Of a stretch of 64,000 nucleotides of DNA, positions 17,903 through 32,144 are shown piece by piece. The DNA is taken from contig NZ_AHMO02000008.1 in the NCBI RefSeq assembly GCF_000243715.2, positions 421,001 through 485,000 of the forward strand. Reading direction: 5' to 3'. The notes beneath the pieces are model-generated. The model had not been told where the DNA came from. It searched no databases and saw nothing but the letters and a program-made list of their open reading frames with translations. Source of the DNA: Leptospira broomii serovar Hurstbridge str. 5399 (lineage in GTDB: Bacteria; Spirochaetota; Leptospiria; Leptospirales; Leptospiraceae). How positions within the stretch are numbered: the first letter of the stretch is position 1; every line of letters begins with the position of its first letter. The position numbers and the translations under genes were made by a program.

Positions 17903-19252
17903 ATGGCAAATTTTCCTACCTCCCTAATGGGCCAGAGAGTCCTCGTTCTGGGCGGAGGTGTTTCCGGAATGGCTGCACTCCGTCTCCTTCGAGAAAGGCA
18001 GGCCGTTCCCATCCTCTGCAATTCCCAACCTGTACCTTCCGTCACTGAGATGTACGTAGGTGAAGACGTTGCATTAACTTCCCTACTTCCGTTGACCTTA
18101 ATTGTCAAAAGTCCCGGGTTATCGCCGGAGCATCCGATTATTCAACAGGCTCATTCTCTTTATATTCCTGTTGTCTCCGAAGTGGAATTCGCTCGAGCTT
18201 TCTTTTTCGGCAAATTGATAGGAGTAACTGGAACGGACGGAAAGTCCACTACGACAGCGTTGATATGCCATCTTCTATCGAAAGATTTTCCGGGAGCCCA
18301 GGCCGGTGGAAATATCGGACACGCGTTCAGCGATTTTTGCCTAGGTCCGATTCCACTATCGGTTTTGGAGCTTTCGAGTTACCAGCTGGAAGATTCGGGA
18401 CCTCTATCGCTTGATGTTTCCGTAATTCTCAATCTGGCTCCGGATCATTTGGAACGCCACGGGACTTTGGATAACTATTTTGCAGCTAAAGCAAGAATCA
18501 TCGATAAAAATAGTTCGAAGCATACTCTTATTGTCAGTTCCAAACTATTCAGAGAACGAATTCAACAAATGAATTGTCTTTGCAAGATCGGAACGTTCGG
18601 TCGAGAAGAAGGAAATGATGCGAGAATTTTAGACGAAGAACGGATCATTCAGACTGCGAAAGCCGAATACGATGCAAAAAACTTCCCTCTGCCCGGCGGC
18701 CATAATTTGGAAAATTTGAGCGCTTCCATTCTTGCTGCGGAAGCAGCAGGAGGAAATCCCGTCAATATTCAGCAGGCGATTTCCGGTTTTATGGGTTTAC
18801 CGCACCGCTTCCAGCAGGCGGGACGTGCCGCCGGCGTAACTTTTATAAACGATTCTAAATCGACAAACCTTCATAGTATGCTTGCCGGTATGAGCACCTG
18901 GAAGGAGAAGAAAACGACCTGTCTAATTCTAGGTGGAAGACCGAAATCGGAATCTTTCGAACCTTTGAAGCAATTCCTGAAATCAGGTATCGGATGGGTG
19001 ATTCTTTTCGGAGAAGCGAGAGCGGCCTGGGCCGCCGAAATTTCTCCTCTTATAGGGGATCACCTTGTTACGGTGGAAGATTTAGGAGAGGCATTCTCCT
19101 GGCTCAAGACTGCGATTCGCTCGGGAAGAGCACGATTGCAATCAGTCGTTTTTTCCCCGGCCTGCGCCAGCTTCGATCAGTATAAGAATTTTGAAGAGAG
19201 AGGAGAACATTTCCTAAGCCTAGTGCAGCAGTGGGCGCAAGAGGAACCCTAA
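17903..19252 (+). CDS. murD: UDP-N-acetylmuramoylalanine--D-glutamate ligase
   Basis: A 449-residue Mur ligase that adds D-glutamate to UDP-MurNAc-L-Ala in peptidoglycan synthesis. The N-terminal nucleotide-sugar domain begins with VLVLGGGVSGMAAL. The ATP-binding motif GTDGKSTT is at residues 110-117, followed by ELSSYQLED, LNLAPDHLERHG and the C-terminal NDSKSTN. The start ATG at 17903 gives the normal family N-terminus, although no clear ribosome-binding site precedes it. Its promoter region is short (75 bases) and divergent from the STAS gene. Confidence 0.97.
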   Translation: MANFPTSLMGQRVLVLGGGVSGMAALRLLRERQAVPILCNSQPVPSVTEMYVGEDVALTSLLPLTLIVKSPGLSPEHPIIQQAHSLYIPVVSEVEFARAFFFGKLIGVTGTDGKSTTTALICHLLSKDFPGAQAGGNIGHAFSDFCLGPIPLSVLELSSYQLEDSGPLSLDVSVILNLAPDHLERHGTLDNYFAAKARIIDKNSSKHTLIVSSKLFRERIQQMNCLCKIGTFGREEGNDARILDEERIIQTAKAEYDAKNFPLPGGHNLENLSASILAAEAAGGNPVNIQQAISGFMGLPHRFQQAGRAAGVTFINDSKSTNLHSMLAGMSTWKEKKTTCLILGGRPKSESFEPLKQFLKSGIGWVILFGEARAAWAAEISPLIGDHLVTVEDLGEAFSWLKTAIRSGRARLQSVVFSPACASFDQYKNFEERGEHFLSLVQQWAQEEP

Positions 19253-19288
19253 AGCTTCTTTCAAAATCCCGTTCGAAGAGTTTGAAAA

Positions 19289-21271
19289 CTATTTAGTCAG
19301 ATGAGGATGATGGGAAAGCCTTTCCCAGACTTTCGCCTCTATGAACATCTTTAGCAAATCGTTATCTAAGTGGTTGTCCTTAGATTCCATTTCAAGAATA
19401 TCTAAAGCTCTATCGAGAGGTACCGCTTTTTTATACGGACGATCCTTATCCGTCAGCGCGTCGAATATATCGGAAATGGTCATAATCCTGGATTGCACCG
19501 GAATATCTTCTCCCGACAGGCCTCGCGGGTAGCCGCTTCCGTTCAGTTTTTCGTGGTGTGCGTGAGCTATTGCCGGAACCATCTTCAAATCGCTTGTCCA
19601 AGGAATTTTACTTAAGAATTGAAACGTGTGTTCCACATGAGATTCAATTTCCTTTCTTTCGTCGAAATCCAACGATCCTTTCTTGATGGTTAAAAATCCG
19701 AATTCATAGGGGGAAAGTAAATCCATGGATTCCCCATCGGTCGTAGTATACTGTATTTTAGCTATTTCTTCCAAGAAATGCGAATTCGTTTCTTCTAATA
19801 TGGAAGGTTCGTTAGATTGGCGTATGATCTGAAGCATGGAATTAAGCCGCTTAAATTCTTCGGCCTTTTCGAATTCCAGGGACTTCTCAAAATCCGCAAA
19901 CCCGACGGTCCCATGTCGTTTCAAATATTCAACTTTCTTTAAATTAAATCTGGATTCCAAATCCTTGATCAAAAAACGGAAACGCCAATCGATTACGTGC
20001 AATTCCAAATCTTCCAGCTTTTTGGCTTTTACGAGCACTTTTTCCCGGACTCCGACCTTTCCGAAATCGTGAAGAAGAGAAGCATATCGAATTTCTTTTA
20101 ACTGCTCTTTGCTGAATTTAATATCCTTATACTTGCCGGAGTTGGCACGATCTACTGTCTCCGCTAGACCGACCGTTAATAAGGCGACTCGAAAAGAATG
20201 GCCGCTAGTTGTCGGGTCCCTCGCCTCGATCGCATTCACCGAAGCAGTCACAAAACCCTCGAATAAGGTTTCGATCTCCCTTAAAAGATAATTATTCTGA
20301 ATCGCGACGGCAGCCTGCCCGGCCACGCCTAGAACCAACTGTGAAGAATAATCATCGAAAGGTTGGACATCCTCCCCTTTCATTTGCTCTGCCGTAAGTT
20401 TTTGATTGAAATTGCGTTTCCGATTGATTAGTTGCAGGACTCCGACCACTTCTCCTCGATGGTCTTTCATCGGGACGACAAGCATCGATTTCGTATGATA
20501 GTTCGTTAATACGTCGAAGTTCCCGTTAAACGTAAATTCGGTTCCTTCCGGCAAATTATAAACATCGGGAAGATTTAATACTTTTCCGGTTTCTGCAACG
20601 TAACCCGCAATGCTAGCCTTATTGATCGGAAGCAGGAATTCCTCTCCTACGTTCAGAGCGGAAATTTTAAAGCGTAAACTCCTAACATAGCTGATCTCGT
20701 CTCTTTCCACCAAATACAAAGAACCGGAATCCGCATTGCAAATCTCCCTGGCGCTGAAAAGAATTTCACCTAGCAATTTATCGAAATCTTTCTCGTTCGC
20801 AAGACTGATTCCGATCCGAGTGAGTCGATTGATTTCGTATTTTGCCGTATTGATTCTGTGCAGCAAATCGAATTGATCCGTCACCATTTGTAAGTGCACG
20901 AACGCATTCGCCAAATTCTTACATAGATGAAGATCGGTTGCAGTGTCCGGAAGAATTCCGAAAATAAGGTCGTCTTCGATTTCTGTTTGTTTATGACCCT
21001 CGTAAGTGAGGTCCGCATTCAGAATAAAACGGGCGAGAATAAGAGGATTTAAACGGAGCTGTTCTCGAATGCGTCGATGTTCTTCTTCCAACGTAGGCGC
21101 AGAGATGTAAAAGACGATATTTACGAATTGCTCCGCGTCTCTAATTTCGGGAGAATCGTAAAAGTCCCGAAGAAAGATAATATCCGGATTCAGTTTGTTC
21201 CGGAGAATATTTAGTCTACGGTCTAAGAGCCGATAATCCGTTACGATGTATTGCTTAAACTTGGACTCCAT
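19289..21271 (-). CDS. GAF/HD-GYP domain protein, probable c-di-GMP phosphodiesterase
   Basis: A 660-residue cytosolic signalling protein. The N-terminal 150 residues are of unknown type. They are followed by a GAF domain (about 165-345; [33 protein letters not shown]) and an HD-GYP domain. HDFGKVG supplies the metal-binding HD and [14 protein letters not shown] the GYP motif. The spacing between these two elements is about 170 residues, roughly 100 longer than usual, because of a charged helical insertion. HD-GYP enzymes degrade c-di-GMP. It ends close to and convergent with murD. GAF ligand unknown. Confidence 0.88.
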   Translation of the reverse strand: MESKFKQYIVTDYRLLDRRLNILRNKLNPDIIFLRDFYDSPEIRDAEQFVNIVFYISAPTLEEEHRRIREQLRLNPLILARFILNADLTYEGHKQTEIEDDLIFGILPDTATDLHLCKNLANAFVHLQMVTDQFDLLHRINTAKYEINRLTRIGISLANEKDFDKLLGEILFSAREICNADSGSLYLVERDEISYVRSLRFKISALNVGEEFLLPINKASIAGYVAETGKVLNLPDVYNLPEGTEFTFNGNFDVLTNYHTKSMLVVPMKDHRGEVVGVLQLINRKRNFNQKLTAEQMKGEDVQPFDDYSSQLVLGVAGQAAVAIQNNYLLREIETLFEGFVTASVNAIEARDPTTSGHSFRVALLTVGLAETVDRANSGKYKDIKFSKEQLKEIRYASLLHDFGKVGVREKVLVKAKKLEDLELHVIDWRFRFLIKDLESRFNLKKVEYLKRHGTVGFADFEKSLEFEKAEEFKRLNSMLQIIRQSNEPSILEETNSHFLEEIAKIQYTTTDGESMDLLSPYEFGFLTIKKGSLDFDERKEIESHVEHTFQFLSKIPWTSDLKMVPAIAHAHHEKLNGSGYPRGLSGEDIPVQSRIMTISDIFDALTDKDRPYKKAVPLDRALDILEMESKDNHLDNDLLKMFIEAKVWERLSHHPHLTK

Positions 21272-21474
21272 TCCTTAACGGCCCATCCTACGAGGCTTCT
21301 ATATTCATGAAAAGGAGAATTTTCTACGCTTCACTCGGCGTACTCCGTAGGGAAAGAAGAACATCCATGAGATTGAGTATACTCTAAAAGAGCGGCTTAG
21401 ATCACATTCCATTCCTCATTAAGAAATTAGATCGAAAAAACGGGAAAAAAACCGCAAAGACTTAACAAAATAAA

Positions 21475-21506
21475 AAGCGCTTCCGCAAAATTTGCAAGAA
21501 GCGCTT
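21475..21506 (-). terminator. terminator of the flagellar hook operon
   Basis: AAGCGCTTC and GAAGCGCTT form a perfect 9-bp stem, with an additional inner GCAAA/TTTGC pairing. Read on the minus strand it is followed by TTTTTATTTTG, 33 bases after the flgE stop. Confidence 0.88.
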
Positions 21507-21538
21507 AGCAATCTTCGTCTAATCGTTGTTTAGGCGAA

Positions 21539-22933
21539 TTAACGTTTCAATCCTAAAACTTCCTGCAACATCTGATCCGTTGTAGTGATCGTTCTTGAAT
21601 TCGCTTGGAATCCTCTTTGGGTTACTATCATATCGGTAAATTGGTCGGATAAGTCCACGTTGGACATTTCCAGTAATCCGGCGTTAATCTTCCCGCGCCC
21701 CGCGATTCCGGCCTCTCCGATCAATGGTTCGCCGGAGTTGTTCGAAAAAGCAAACATAGTATCTCCCGCTTTATCCAGACCGGCAGGGTTATTAAACACC
21801 GCTGTTGCAATTCTAGCTAGCGGTTGTTTGATGCCGTTGGAATAAACTCCGGTAATCGTTCCGGAATTATCTATGGAGAAAGATTCAAGGTAACCCATCG
21901 TATACCCGTCTTGTTTTACGGCCTTGGTCGTAAAATCCGAAGAGAATTGGGTAATTCCATCCACCATGCCCGATTCACCCAACGCTAAATCGAAACTTTG
22001 GACCTGCGGATTTCCTGGAAGGCGAAAGGATACTTTTGCGTTTAATTTTCCGGTATTCATCATATCGGCGCCGTCGGAGACATATACGATTTTACCGTCC
22101 GGAGTGAATCCGAATTCGAGTTCGGTACTGCCCGGGAGTTGCGTGTTCTGTCCACCGGTTCCGGCTACGTCGACGGAAAGCTGAGTTGCGTCAGTTAAAG
22201 ACACGCGTCCTTTCCAAGTATTTTCCCTGACTTTGTAGAATTCCATTTTCAGTTCGCGCTGTTCCCCCTGATCATCGAACACTTTGATCGTAGTCACATG
22301 ACCGCGTCTCTGTTTCGGATCGGGATCGTTGATAAAAGCGGAAATTTCCTCCGGAGTCGCGTCCGGCGGCACGGCAGGTACCGAAGAGTTCAAGTTGGAT
22401 TTAAAATCTATCTTTGAAGTAGCTCTTGCAGGTTCTTTAGAATATACTGGAATGATAATATCTTCCACCGAACCGGAGGAATTGATGAACTTATTCCCTT
22501 TTTCGTCCAAACGGGAATTCCATCCCTGAACTTTCAAACCGTTGGCAGGATTTACGTAGTATCCGTTTTTATCCAGGTTAAACGCACCGGCTCTCGTATA
22601 GAACTGCTTATCTCCGTCCTTTACGATAAAGAATCCTTCTCCGGAAATCGCCACGTCCGTATTCTTTCCCGTCGTTTGCAAGGCGCCTTGCGTCATAATC
22701 TTATCTATCGCAGCGATCAAAGCCCCGAGGCCCACTTGTTGCGGGTTCACCCCGCCGATATTTTCCTTCGGTTCGGAGGCACCTCGCAATTCCTGGGAAA
22801 TCATATCCTGAAACGTTACCCGTTCCGTTTTGAAACCGTGGGTGTTCACGTTGGAAATGTTGTTTCCGATCACGTCCATCCTGACTTGGTGGTTTTTTAA
22901 ACCGGAAACTCCCGAATACAGAGATCTCATCAT
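21539..22933 (-). CDS. flgE: flagellar hook protein
   Basis: A 464-residue protein that forms the flagellar hook, the universal joint between basal body and filament (periplasmic in spirochaetes). The N-terminus [20 protein letters not shown] and [12 protein letters not shown] is the flagellar rod/hook signature. The C-terminus [20 protein letters not shown] is the matching hook helix. A D1/D2 region with [15 protein letters not shown] lies between them. The gene is last in a fliK-flgD-flgE unit on the minus strand and is closed by a strong terminator. In spirochaetes FlgE monomers become cross-linked via lysinoalanine; whether that applies here is inferred from the family. Confidence 0.97.
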   Translation of the reverse strand: MMRSLYSGVSGLKNHQVRMDVIGNNISNVNTHGFKTERVTFQDMISQELRGASEPKENIGGVNPQQVGLGALIAAIDKIMTQGALQTTGKNTDVAISGEGFFIVKDGDKQFYTRAGAFNLDKNGYYVNPANGLKVQGWNSRLDEKGNKFINSSGSVEDIIIPVYSKEPARATSKIDFKSNLNSSVPAVPPDATPEEISAFINDPDPKQRRGHVTTIKVFDDQGEQRELKMEFYKVRENTWKGRVSLTDATQLSVDVAGTGGQNTQLPGSTELEFGFTPDGKIVYVSDGADMMNTGKLNAKVSFRLPGNPQVQSFDLALGESGMVDGITQFSSDFTTKAVKQDGYTMGYLESFSIDNSGTITGVYSNGIKQPLARIATAVFNNPAGLDKAGDTMFAFSNNSGEPLIGEAGIAGRGKINAGLLEMSNVDLSDQFTDMIVTQRGFQANSRTITTTDQMLQEVLGLKR

Positions 22934-22960
22934 AGCGTTTGTACCTCGATACTTTCTATC

Positions 22961-23641
22961 TTATTCATAATTACGTTCACTCGGCTTTCCAGGAAAGCTC
23001 CAGCCTGGAGCTCCGGAATTCCATTCTTCTTTAGCCTCTTCTACCGCTTGATTGGTGGAGGGAGCGTTTGATGCGGGAACGGTCGAGGTTGTCTGGCTTC
23101 CGTTAGGAGCGGAAGACGGTGTGCCTTTTGAGCTCGATTCCGCCTGATTCAGCACACTCGGATCGGTTATAAGAGTGATCGCATCGATCTCGACAGTTCT
23201 ACCGTTCACTCTTACGAACGACTTACCTTCTCCGTCAAAGAAGAGGGCCCCGGCCAATCCGACTACGTTCTCTCCCGTTACAAAATCGGGCCCGGAGACG
23301 ACTTTTCCGACCAGGGAGAAGCTTTGACGATTGGTCATTTTCCCGATTCCTTGGGAAATATTATTCATCTGTTCCAGCGAGGAGAATTGCGCCATCTGGG
23401 CGATGAAATCCTGATCCTTAACCGGATTTGTAGGGTCCTGTGATGATAATTGCGTGATTAATAATTTAAGAAAATCATCTTTTCCTAATGCCTTTGCGGT
23501 GGAACGAATCTCGATACCTTTGAGTCCGCTCTTTTCTTCCTTCTCCAATTTCTCGAAGTGGTTCTTCAAATTGAAGCTTCTGTCTCCTTCGAGATAACGA
23601 CTACGTGAGGCTTCGCTGCTTACAGCGTTTGTATCCGGCAT
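22961..23641 (-). CDS. flgD: flagellar hook assembly scaffold protein
   Basis: A 226-residue hook-capping protein that sits on the tip of the growing hook and guides FlgE assembly. The conserved N-terminal core is visible: [40 protein letters not shown]. The C-terminal third is Ser/Thr/Pro-rich and less conserved. It lies 10 bases downstream of fliK and 27 bases upstream of flgE on the same strand. Confidence 0.95.
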   Translation of the reverse strand: MPDTNAVSSEASRSRYLEGDRSFNLKNHFEKLEKEEKSGLKGIEIRSTAKALGKDDFLKLLITQLSSQDPTNPVKDQDFIAQMAQFSSLEQMNNISQGIGKMTNRQSFSLVGKVVSGPDFVTGENVVGLAGALFFDGEGKSFVRVNGRTVEIDAITLITDPSVLNQAESSSKGTPSSAPNGSQTTSTVPASNAPSTNQAVEEAKEEWNSGAPGWSFPGKPSERNYE

Positions 23642-23651
23642 TATAGTTTCC

Positions 23652-25232
23652 TCAAACTAAGACGTTTAAACGTCTCTCCGTATTCTTTTCGGCGGTTTGC
23701 GAAATTTCTGTAGAGTCAAGTTGGGAAAGTGATTCGGAATCTCGATTCTTTTGATTGGAACCTAACGATAACCCTTCGGTCTCCCGATCCCGTGCACCGG
23801 AGGAATCGCCATCGAAGAAAGAAAATAATCCTGACTCCTCCACTTCGACTAGTAAGGACTCCAGGACAAGTCCTTGATCTTTAAAATCTTTCTTCAATTG
23901 TTCCAGATCGCCCGTAAACATCCTTTTTACTTCTTCCGATTCCACGAATATGCGTCCTTGAACTCGATCATCTTCCACGCTGATGCGCAATGAAACTCGA
24001 CCGAGCTCCTGCGGATTCAATCTGAGGGTCGCTTCCGATTTTCCGTTCTCGACGATATGTAACTTTGCACTCTGCACGAGCCTCTGAAAATTTTCCCGAA
24101 CGACTCCTCTATCTAGGGAAGATGAATTCGTTGAACGAGCTTTGTCAAACGAAGCCGATACGCCCGCAGCTTCCTTTTCCATCATTCCCATTCCCGCTTT
24201 TAATAAGGAAAACGTGGTCTCGTTTCCTTGGCGGTAGGAAGATTCGGAATTTTGCCGATCTTTTCCCGTAGAATCTCCTTTAGAGGACGAATCTTCGGAT
24301 GCCGGAACTTTCATCGATAATGACTTGGATATCTGAGACAGAGATTCTGATTTCTTATCTCTGGTGATTTTTACGTTTTCGGAATCTAACGTAGGATTTT
24401 CTTTACTGACCTCTCTCAATGGAGAAAGCGATTTTTCTTCGTTGGCAGGTTTGGAAAATTTACGAACCTCGTCCAAATTTCTAAGCCCATCTTCCAGACT
24501 TTCCTTTTCGGTCGGTCTTTGAGCACGAACTTCTTTTAAGTTCTTTTTGTCGTCGCTCTTTGCTAAACTTATAATATCTGTCTGTTCCTGTTTCGATTCT
24601 TTTGCATGAGCCTCTTCTTTCACTTGCGGTTTAATCGCCTTACGAGCCGCTTGGAGCTGAGCAGCAGGAATCTCTTCATCTTTGTCGAAGGAAATTACTT
24701 TTTTAGGCTCTAAGCTTTGTAGGAACGCCGTCATTCGAACGATAAACGGAGGTTCTTCCTCGGTTTCGGATTCCCAGTCCAGTTCGGAATCCTCTTCCTT
24801 TATCTTTTCGGATTTTTCCGAATTTTCCAAATTCTTAGCCGTCTTTGAAAGTTGCGTATCCTTAGCCTGGATGGATTCTGAAAACGAATTTAGGATGGAA
24901 TAGATTTCCGCGAATTCTTTTTGTTCCTCCGTGGAACTGACTTCTTCCGAATCTTCGTGTTCTACTTCGGAATCTTCTTTTTGCTCTTCTTCTATCTCGT
25001 CAAAAAGACTCGCCTCCGACGGCTTCATCTCAGGTTGATTCGATTTAATTTCGCCTTCCGGTTTTTGGCCTTCTTCCAACGCTTGTTGCGACCGTAGTTG
25101 GATCGATTTCATTAAGTCCATAAAATTAAGACCGGCTTGGGGCGATTTTTCGGAAGCGGTAGCCACGGACTTCGATTCCGAATTTGCTATCTTAACTTCT
25201 TCCCGAGGAGATTGATCGGTTCGTATCTGCAT
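23652..25232 (-). CDS. fliK: flagellar hook-length control protein
   Basis: A 526-residue protein with the FliK layout: a long charged, low-complexity N-terminal two thirds (Glu/Lys/Ser-rich, presumably the extended molecular ruler) and a compact C-terminal Flg_hook domain near residues 385-475. The latter shows [19 protein letters not shown] and [16 protein letters not shown]. FliK is secreted during hook growth and switches export specificity at the right length. It is first in the hook operon. Confidence 0.88.
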   Translation of the reverse strand: MQIRTDQSPREEVKIANSESKSVATASEKSPQAGLNFMDLMKSIQLRSQQALEEGQKPEGEIKSNQPEMKPSEASLFDEIEEEQKEDSEVEHEDSEEVSSTEEQKEFAEIYSILNSFSESIQAKDTQLSKTAKNLENSEKSEKIKEEDSELDWESETEEEPPFIVRMTAFLQSLEPKKVISFDKDEEIPAAQLQAARKAIKPQVKEEAHAKESKQEQTDIISLAKSDDKKNLKEVRAQRPTEKESLEDGLRNLDEVRKFSKPANEEKSLSPLREVSKENPTLDSENVKITRDKKSESLSQISKSLSMKVPASEDSSSKGDSTGKDRQNSESSYRQGNETTFSLLKAGMGMMEKEAAGVSASFDKARSTNSSSLDRGVVRENFQRLVQSAKLHIVENGKSEATLRLNPQELGRVSLRISVEDDRVQGRIFVESEEVKRMFTGDLEQLKKDFKDQGLVLESLLVEVEESGLFSFFDGDSSGARDRETEGLSLGSNQKNRDSESLSQLDSTEISQTAEKNTERRLNVLV

Positions 25233-25431
25233 ACTTTGCCCCTTGCAGTATAAGGATCGAAATTTCGCCGAATTCCTTGATCTATTTATCTAATTATCTT
25301 CTTCCCTTTTATGATTATGTCGGCTAACAAAGGACGAACAATCTTCGATTCGCGAAAAATCGCTAAAGTTCTGATTGGAAGTTTTTGGAAAAGAATGGAA
25401 TTCCTTATCGCTAAGGGGCTTCATAGCGGAC

Positions 25432-25884
25432 ATGACACGATTTATTTCAGCGATTTTAATCGGCTCTTGTCTTACGATCCTTACCCTTGGCTGTAGCGGT
25501 ACCCGCCCGACAAACATCGGAGTAAAGGACGGAAAGCTTGCTGCCTGCCCGAATAGCCCGAATTGCGTTTCCAGCCAAATTCCTGCGACGGACGAAAAAC
25601 ATTCGATCGCTCCTTTGGTGTATCAAAGCAAACCTGAAGAAGCTAAAAAGAAATTAGTAGAGGTCATTCGCTCTCTGCCTAGAACGGAAATCGTTACCGA
25701 AAAGAACGACTACATTTATGCCGAATTTACTTCGTTTACGATGCGTTATGTGGACGATGTGGAATTCTTTTTTGCGCCCGATCAAAAGACCGTTCACGTA
25801 CGTTCCGCGTCGCGACTCGGTTATTCGGATATGGGGGTAAATAGAAAGCGAATCGAAACGATCCGGGAATTGTTCGCAAAATAG
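25432..25884 (+). CDS. DUF1499 lipoprotein
   Basis: A 150-residue protein from the ATG at 25432, which gives a good lipoprotein signal (MTRFISAILIGSCLTILTLG, C21). A longer in-frame start at 25375 would put a polar stretch before the signal and is unlikely. The mature part contains the DUF1499 hallmarks LAACPNSPNCVSSQ, YIYAEFTSFTMRYVDDVEF and VHVRSASRLGYSDMGVNRKR. The family is widespread with no assigned biochemical function. It is convergent with carB, with a bidirectional terminator between. Confidence 0.88.
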   Translation: MTRFISAILIGSCLTILTLGCSGTRPTNIGVKDGKLAACPNSPNCVSSQIPATDEKHSIAPLVYQSKPEEAKKKLVEVIRSLPRTEIVTEKNDYIYAEFTSFTMRYVDDVEFFFAPDQKTVHVRSASRLGYSDMGVNRKRIETIRELFAK

Positions 25885-25893
25885 TTTTTCGTT

Positions 25894-25931
25894 ATTCCAT
25901 TAGAGAATTATAAATGATTCTCTAATGGAAT
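25894..25931. terminator. bidirectional terminator between the DUF1499 gene and carB
   Basis: A perfect 15-bp stem, ATTCCATTAGAGAAT/ATTCTCTAATGGAAT, with an 8-base loop. The plus-strand side is followed by TTTTATC. It lies between two convergent genes. Confidence 0.85.
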
Positions 25932-25940
25932 TTTATCGAC

Positions 25941-29246
<3,306 letters not shown>

Positions 29247-29287
29247 ATTATTTTACAGATTTTTCGCTCTCACTTGTACTTCAAGCA

Positions 29288-31579
29288 TCAATTCGTAATA
29301 GGAAGGAAATAGTCCCCCGCTTTCTTCCACTTCCCGGAACCTACTAAAATTTTCTCCAATTCGCGCTTGAGATCTTCGCAGTAAATTGCCGAAATCGGTT
29401 TTTGGCTCCATGGATCCGCAATTCTATCGTAGCATTCATAGTCCACGCCTTCAGGTCTTGGGATATAAACGAGTTTGCGATGTTTATCCTGGATCATCCT
29501 ATGTTTCGCAAATGCGATCGTTTCCTTTGCATACGGGTCGGAAATCGTAACGCTGTCGCCGTCTTCCGGATCTATCGAATGAAGTTCCAGGATATTCGGA
29601 TAGCGGATTCGATTTTTTTGAAAGAAATGATCTCCTCTATCCGAAAACCATATTCCGGTTTCGGAATAAATCTTGCGGGGATCCGACCAGTCTCCACGAG
29701 CCGGCGCCTTTGATAGATCTCTTCCCGGATAAACAATTTCTGCAGGCTGATGGATTCCCACTATGGACAGTACCGTCGGAAATACATCCAGAGAACTTGT
29801 GATGCCTTGAAATATTCCGGTCTTAGTTTCCGTTTCGAAGTATTTCGGAAATTTTAAGAGCAATGGAACTTTAGTAACTCCTTCACCCCGCAAATGTTCG
29901 CCGTGCCCATGACTATGCACGTCTTCGAATAGTGATTCACCGTGATCGCTCGTTAAGAGAATTAGAGTATTATCATACAAATTTTTCTTCTTCAATTCAT
30001 GAAGTATTTTTCCGACTGCATCGTCAAAGGCCCTAAGAGAAGCTCGATAGATCGCACGAATTTGCTCCTGCTCCTCGGGGCCAGGCTTCTTAGAATCGCT
30101 CGGATCCACGAATCGGAAATATTTGGACGGTCCGTAATAATTTGAGTTTCCTTCTTCCTTATAAAAAGGGTAAGGAGGACTGTAAGGAAAATGAGTCACT
30201 GAAGAAAAATACACTGCAAAAAAAGGGGATTTTTTATCCTCAAAAACTCGGAATAAATCCGGTAAGATTCTATTATCATCGCCTAATGTAGGTAAGGATC
30301 TTACCGATGATAAATACTCGCCTCCTCCGAAGAACGCGCCTGTTAATAAAGGAAGTAGGTAGACCTGGGATTCGAGAGTTCTTTCCTGAGTAAGAGTTCC
30401 CGCATTGAAGTTAGGAGCGTAAATCTCGTCGAAACCCCAATTTGCTCGCGGAAAAATATCGCCCGCAAAGGAAGAAACGACGACCGTCCGATATCCCGCC
30501 TCCTGGGAAAGAATACTTCCGAGAGTCGGGATCTTGACCCCGAGGGAAGATCGATCTTTTTTATCCGGAAACATATCCTGTATGCCGTGATTGAAGGAAT
30601 AGCATCCGCTAAGTAAATCCGCCCAGGCAGGGAAGGTTCTAGGAATGGTAGTATGGTGATCAAGGAAGATCCTCGATTCTTTCGCTAAAGCATCGATATT
30701 AGGCGTGAGTCCTTTCTTCCCGGAAGCGTAACCCAATTGATCCTGACGAATACTGTCGGCGGCCAGCACGAGAATATTCATATTAGTGGATTTTGTTATA
30801 GGTGAAGATGCGCGGGTAACATCCGAAGATTTATTCACAAAGCGCGGAGAAATCTTAACGCAGTATCCTAAAAAAAATCCGACCGCCAAAATAGAGGATA
30901 GTAGGAATTCATATCTTCTTTTCTTCAACGACGGAGCCCAAGAATAGGCCAAACTCGAAGCCAATACCCCGGTGGCGGATCCGATCGAATGGAATCCGTA
31001 AAAGAAAAGTAAAAATAAAAGAAAGCGCGCTACGGATAGTATATTATTTTTTTCTAATGAATTTAGGATCTTCCTGCCTATCTGTATTAGAATCAAAATT
31101 ACCAATAAACTTAAAGGAAACCAGGGGGGAATATGATCCGTCAGAAAATACAAAAACCCAAGCGCCCAGGATTGGCGATAATAAAAGAATTCTCCGTAGA
31201 CTTGAGGATATTTTGAAACGGAGGAACAAAACAATAAAAACAAGCCCGTTCCCAAAAGCGCATACTGATATCTGGCGCGGATCGTCCGTCCGTCGGAGTA
31301 TCTATCCCAGTCCGGCCCGAGAAGTAAGATGGAAAAAGCGGAAAAAAAAGCGTAAGATACGAATAAAACTCCGCTCAAATCTTTCAAGATCAAAGGAATC
31401 AATCCGTAAATCAGCGATCGGAATTCGCTGATATCCACTCCCATTACGTGAAAGGAGGTGTTGACGGCTCCGAAAAAAACGGAAAGAGAAGCTACGAAGA
31501 GAAAAGTGTGAAGCCAGGGATTCCCGGACTTAAATTGGTACTTTATAAATTTTTTAAATTTAAACCAGAACGCGGACAT
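29288..31579 (-). CDS. sulfatase-fold membrane protein (phosphotransferase or sulfatase-like)
   Basis: A 763-residue protein with several N-terminal transmembrane segments (up to about residue 250) and a large extracytoplasmic domain of the alkaline-phosphatase/sulfatase superfamily. The domain opens with MNILVLAADSIRQDQLGYAS. The nucleophile region reads HHTTIPRTFPAWADLLSGC, so a threonine sits where sulfatases have Cys/Ser. Metal ligands follow in LLTSDHGESLFEDVHSHGHG. Thr nucleophiles are characteristic of phosphoethanolamine or phosphoglycerol transferases rather than sulfatases, but assigning a substrate is inference. The first 20 bases overlap the end of rsmD. Confidence 0.83.
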   Translation of the reverse strand: MSAFWFKFKKFIKYQFKSGNPWLHTFLFVASLSVFFGAVNTSFHVMGVDISEFRSLIYGLIPLILKDLSGVLFVSYAFFSAFSILLLGPDWDRYSDGRTIRARYQYALLGTGLFLLFCSSVSKYPQVYGEFFYYRQSWALGFLYFLTDHIPPWFPLSLLVILILIQIGRKILNSLEKNNILSVARFLLFLLFFYGFHSIGSATGVLASSLAYSWAPSLKKRRYEFLLSSILAVGFFLGYCVKISPRFVNKSSDVTRASSPITKSTNMNILVLAADSIRQDQLGYASGKKGLTPNIDALAKESRIFLDHHTTIPRTFPAWADLLSGCYSFNHGIQDMFPDKKDRSSLGVKIPTLGSILSQEAGYRTVVVSSFAGDIFPRANWGFDEIYAPNFNAGTLTQERTLESQVYLLPLLTGAFFGGGEYLSSVRSLPTLGDDNRILPDLFRVFEDKKSPFFAVYFSSVTHFPYSPPYPFYKEEGNSNYYGPSKYFRFVDPSDSKKPGPEEQEQIRAIYRASLRAFDDAVGKILHELKKKNLYDNTLILLTSDHGESLFEDVHSHGHGEHLRGEGVTKVPLLLKFPKYFETETKTGIFQGITSSLDVFPTVLSIVGIHQPAEIVYPGRDLSKAPARGDWSDPRKIYSETGIWFSDRGDHFFQKNRIRYPNILELHSIDPEDGDSVTISDPYAKETIAFAKHRMIQDKHRKLVYIPRPEGVDYECYDRIADPWSQKPISAIYCEDLKRELEKILVGSGKWKKAGDYFLPITN

Positions 31580-32144
31580 TCAGCACGTTCCTACCGAACG
31601 GACGAGGTTCGAAGCCGTCCCAATTTAAAGCTGTCGGAGATTGAATCGCGATTACGGCCGCACCCGACTCTTCCGCTATAATATCCTCCACCATCGCCTT
31701 GATTTTCGGTTCCTTTTTTTCCCAGAATGAATACGGAGGATCTATAAAATATACTTTATGCGTTTGAGTCAGATCAAAATCTTTATGGAACCGAAAAGCA
31801 TCCTTGCGTAACACGAGATGTTCCCTATCGAGTCGACTAAGAACTCCTTTTAAGCTCTCGTATCGATCCCAGGCTAATTCTAAAAAAACCGCCTTTGCAA
31901 AACCGCGACTTAACGCTTCGATTCCAATTTGTCCGGAACCTGCAAAAAGATCCAGAAAGGCCGAATCGCTCAGATTCAATCGTCCTTGGAGTTGTAAAGA
32001 TTCCAATATGTCAAATAGGGATTTCTTAAAAATAGCCGGCGTAAAATTACTTTTTCCTTCCGGAGAAACGGGAGAAGGAATTACTCTTCCTTTCAAATCG
32101 CCGGTTTGAATCCGGAGGCCTTTTCCTTTTTTTGGAGGTTTCAT
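31560..32144 (-). CDS. rsmD: 16S rRNA (guanine966-N2)-methyltransferase
   Basis: A 194-residue SAM-dependent methyltransferase that modifies G966 of 16S rRNA during small-subunit assembly. N-terminal LRIQTGDLKGRVIPSP and TPAIFKKSLFDIL are typical RsmD. The SAM motif I is FLDLFAGSGQIGIEAL, and the catalytic motif IV is DPPYS. It overlaps the upstream gene by four bases (ATGA) and the downstream sulfatase-fold gene by 20 bases, so it is embedded in an operon. Confidence 0.93.
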   Translation of the reverse strand: MKPPKKGKGLRIQTGDLKGRVIPSPVSPEGKSNFTPAIFKKSLFDILESLQLQGRLNLSDSAFLDLFAGSGQIGIEALSRGFAKAVFLELAWDRYESLKGVLSRLDREHLVLRKDAFRFHKDFDLTQTHKVYFIDPPYSFWEKKEPKIKAMVEDIIAEESGAAVIAIQSPTALNWDGFEPRPFGRNVLNVRVLV

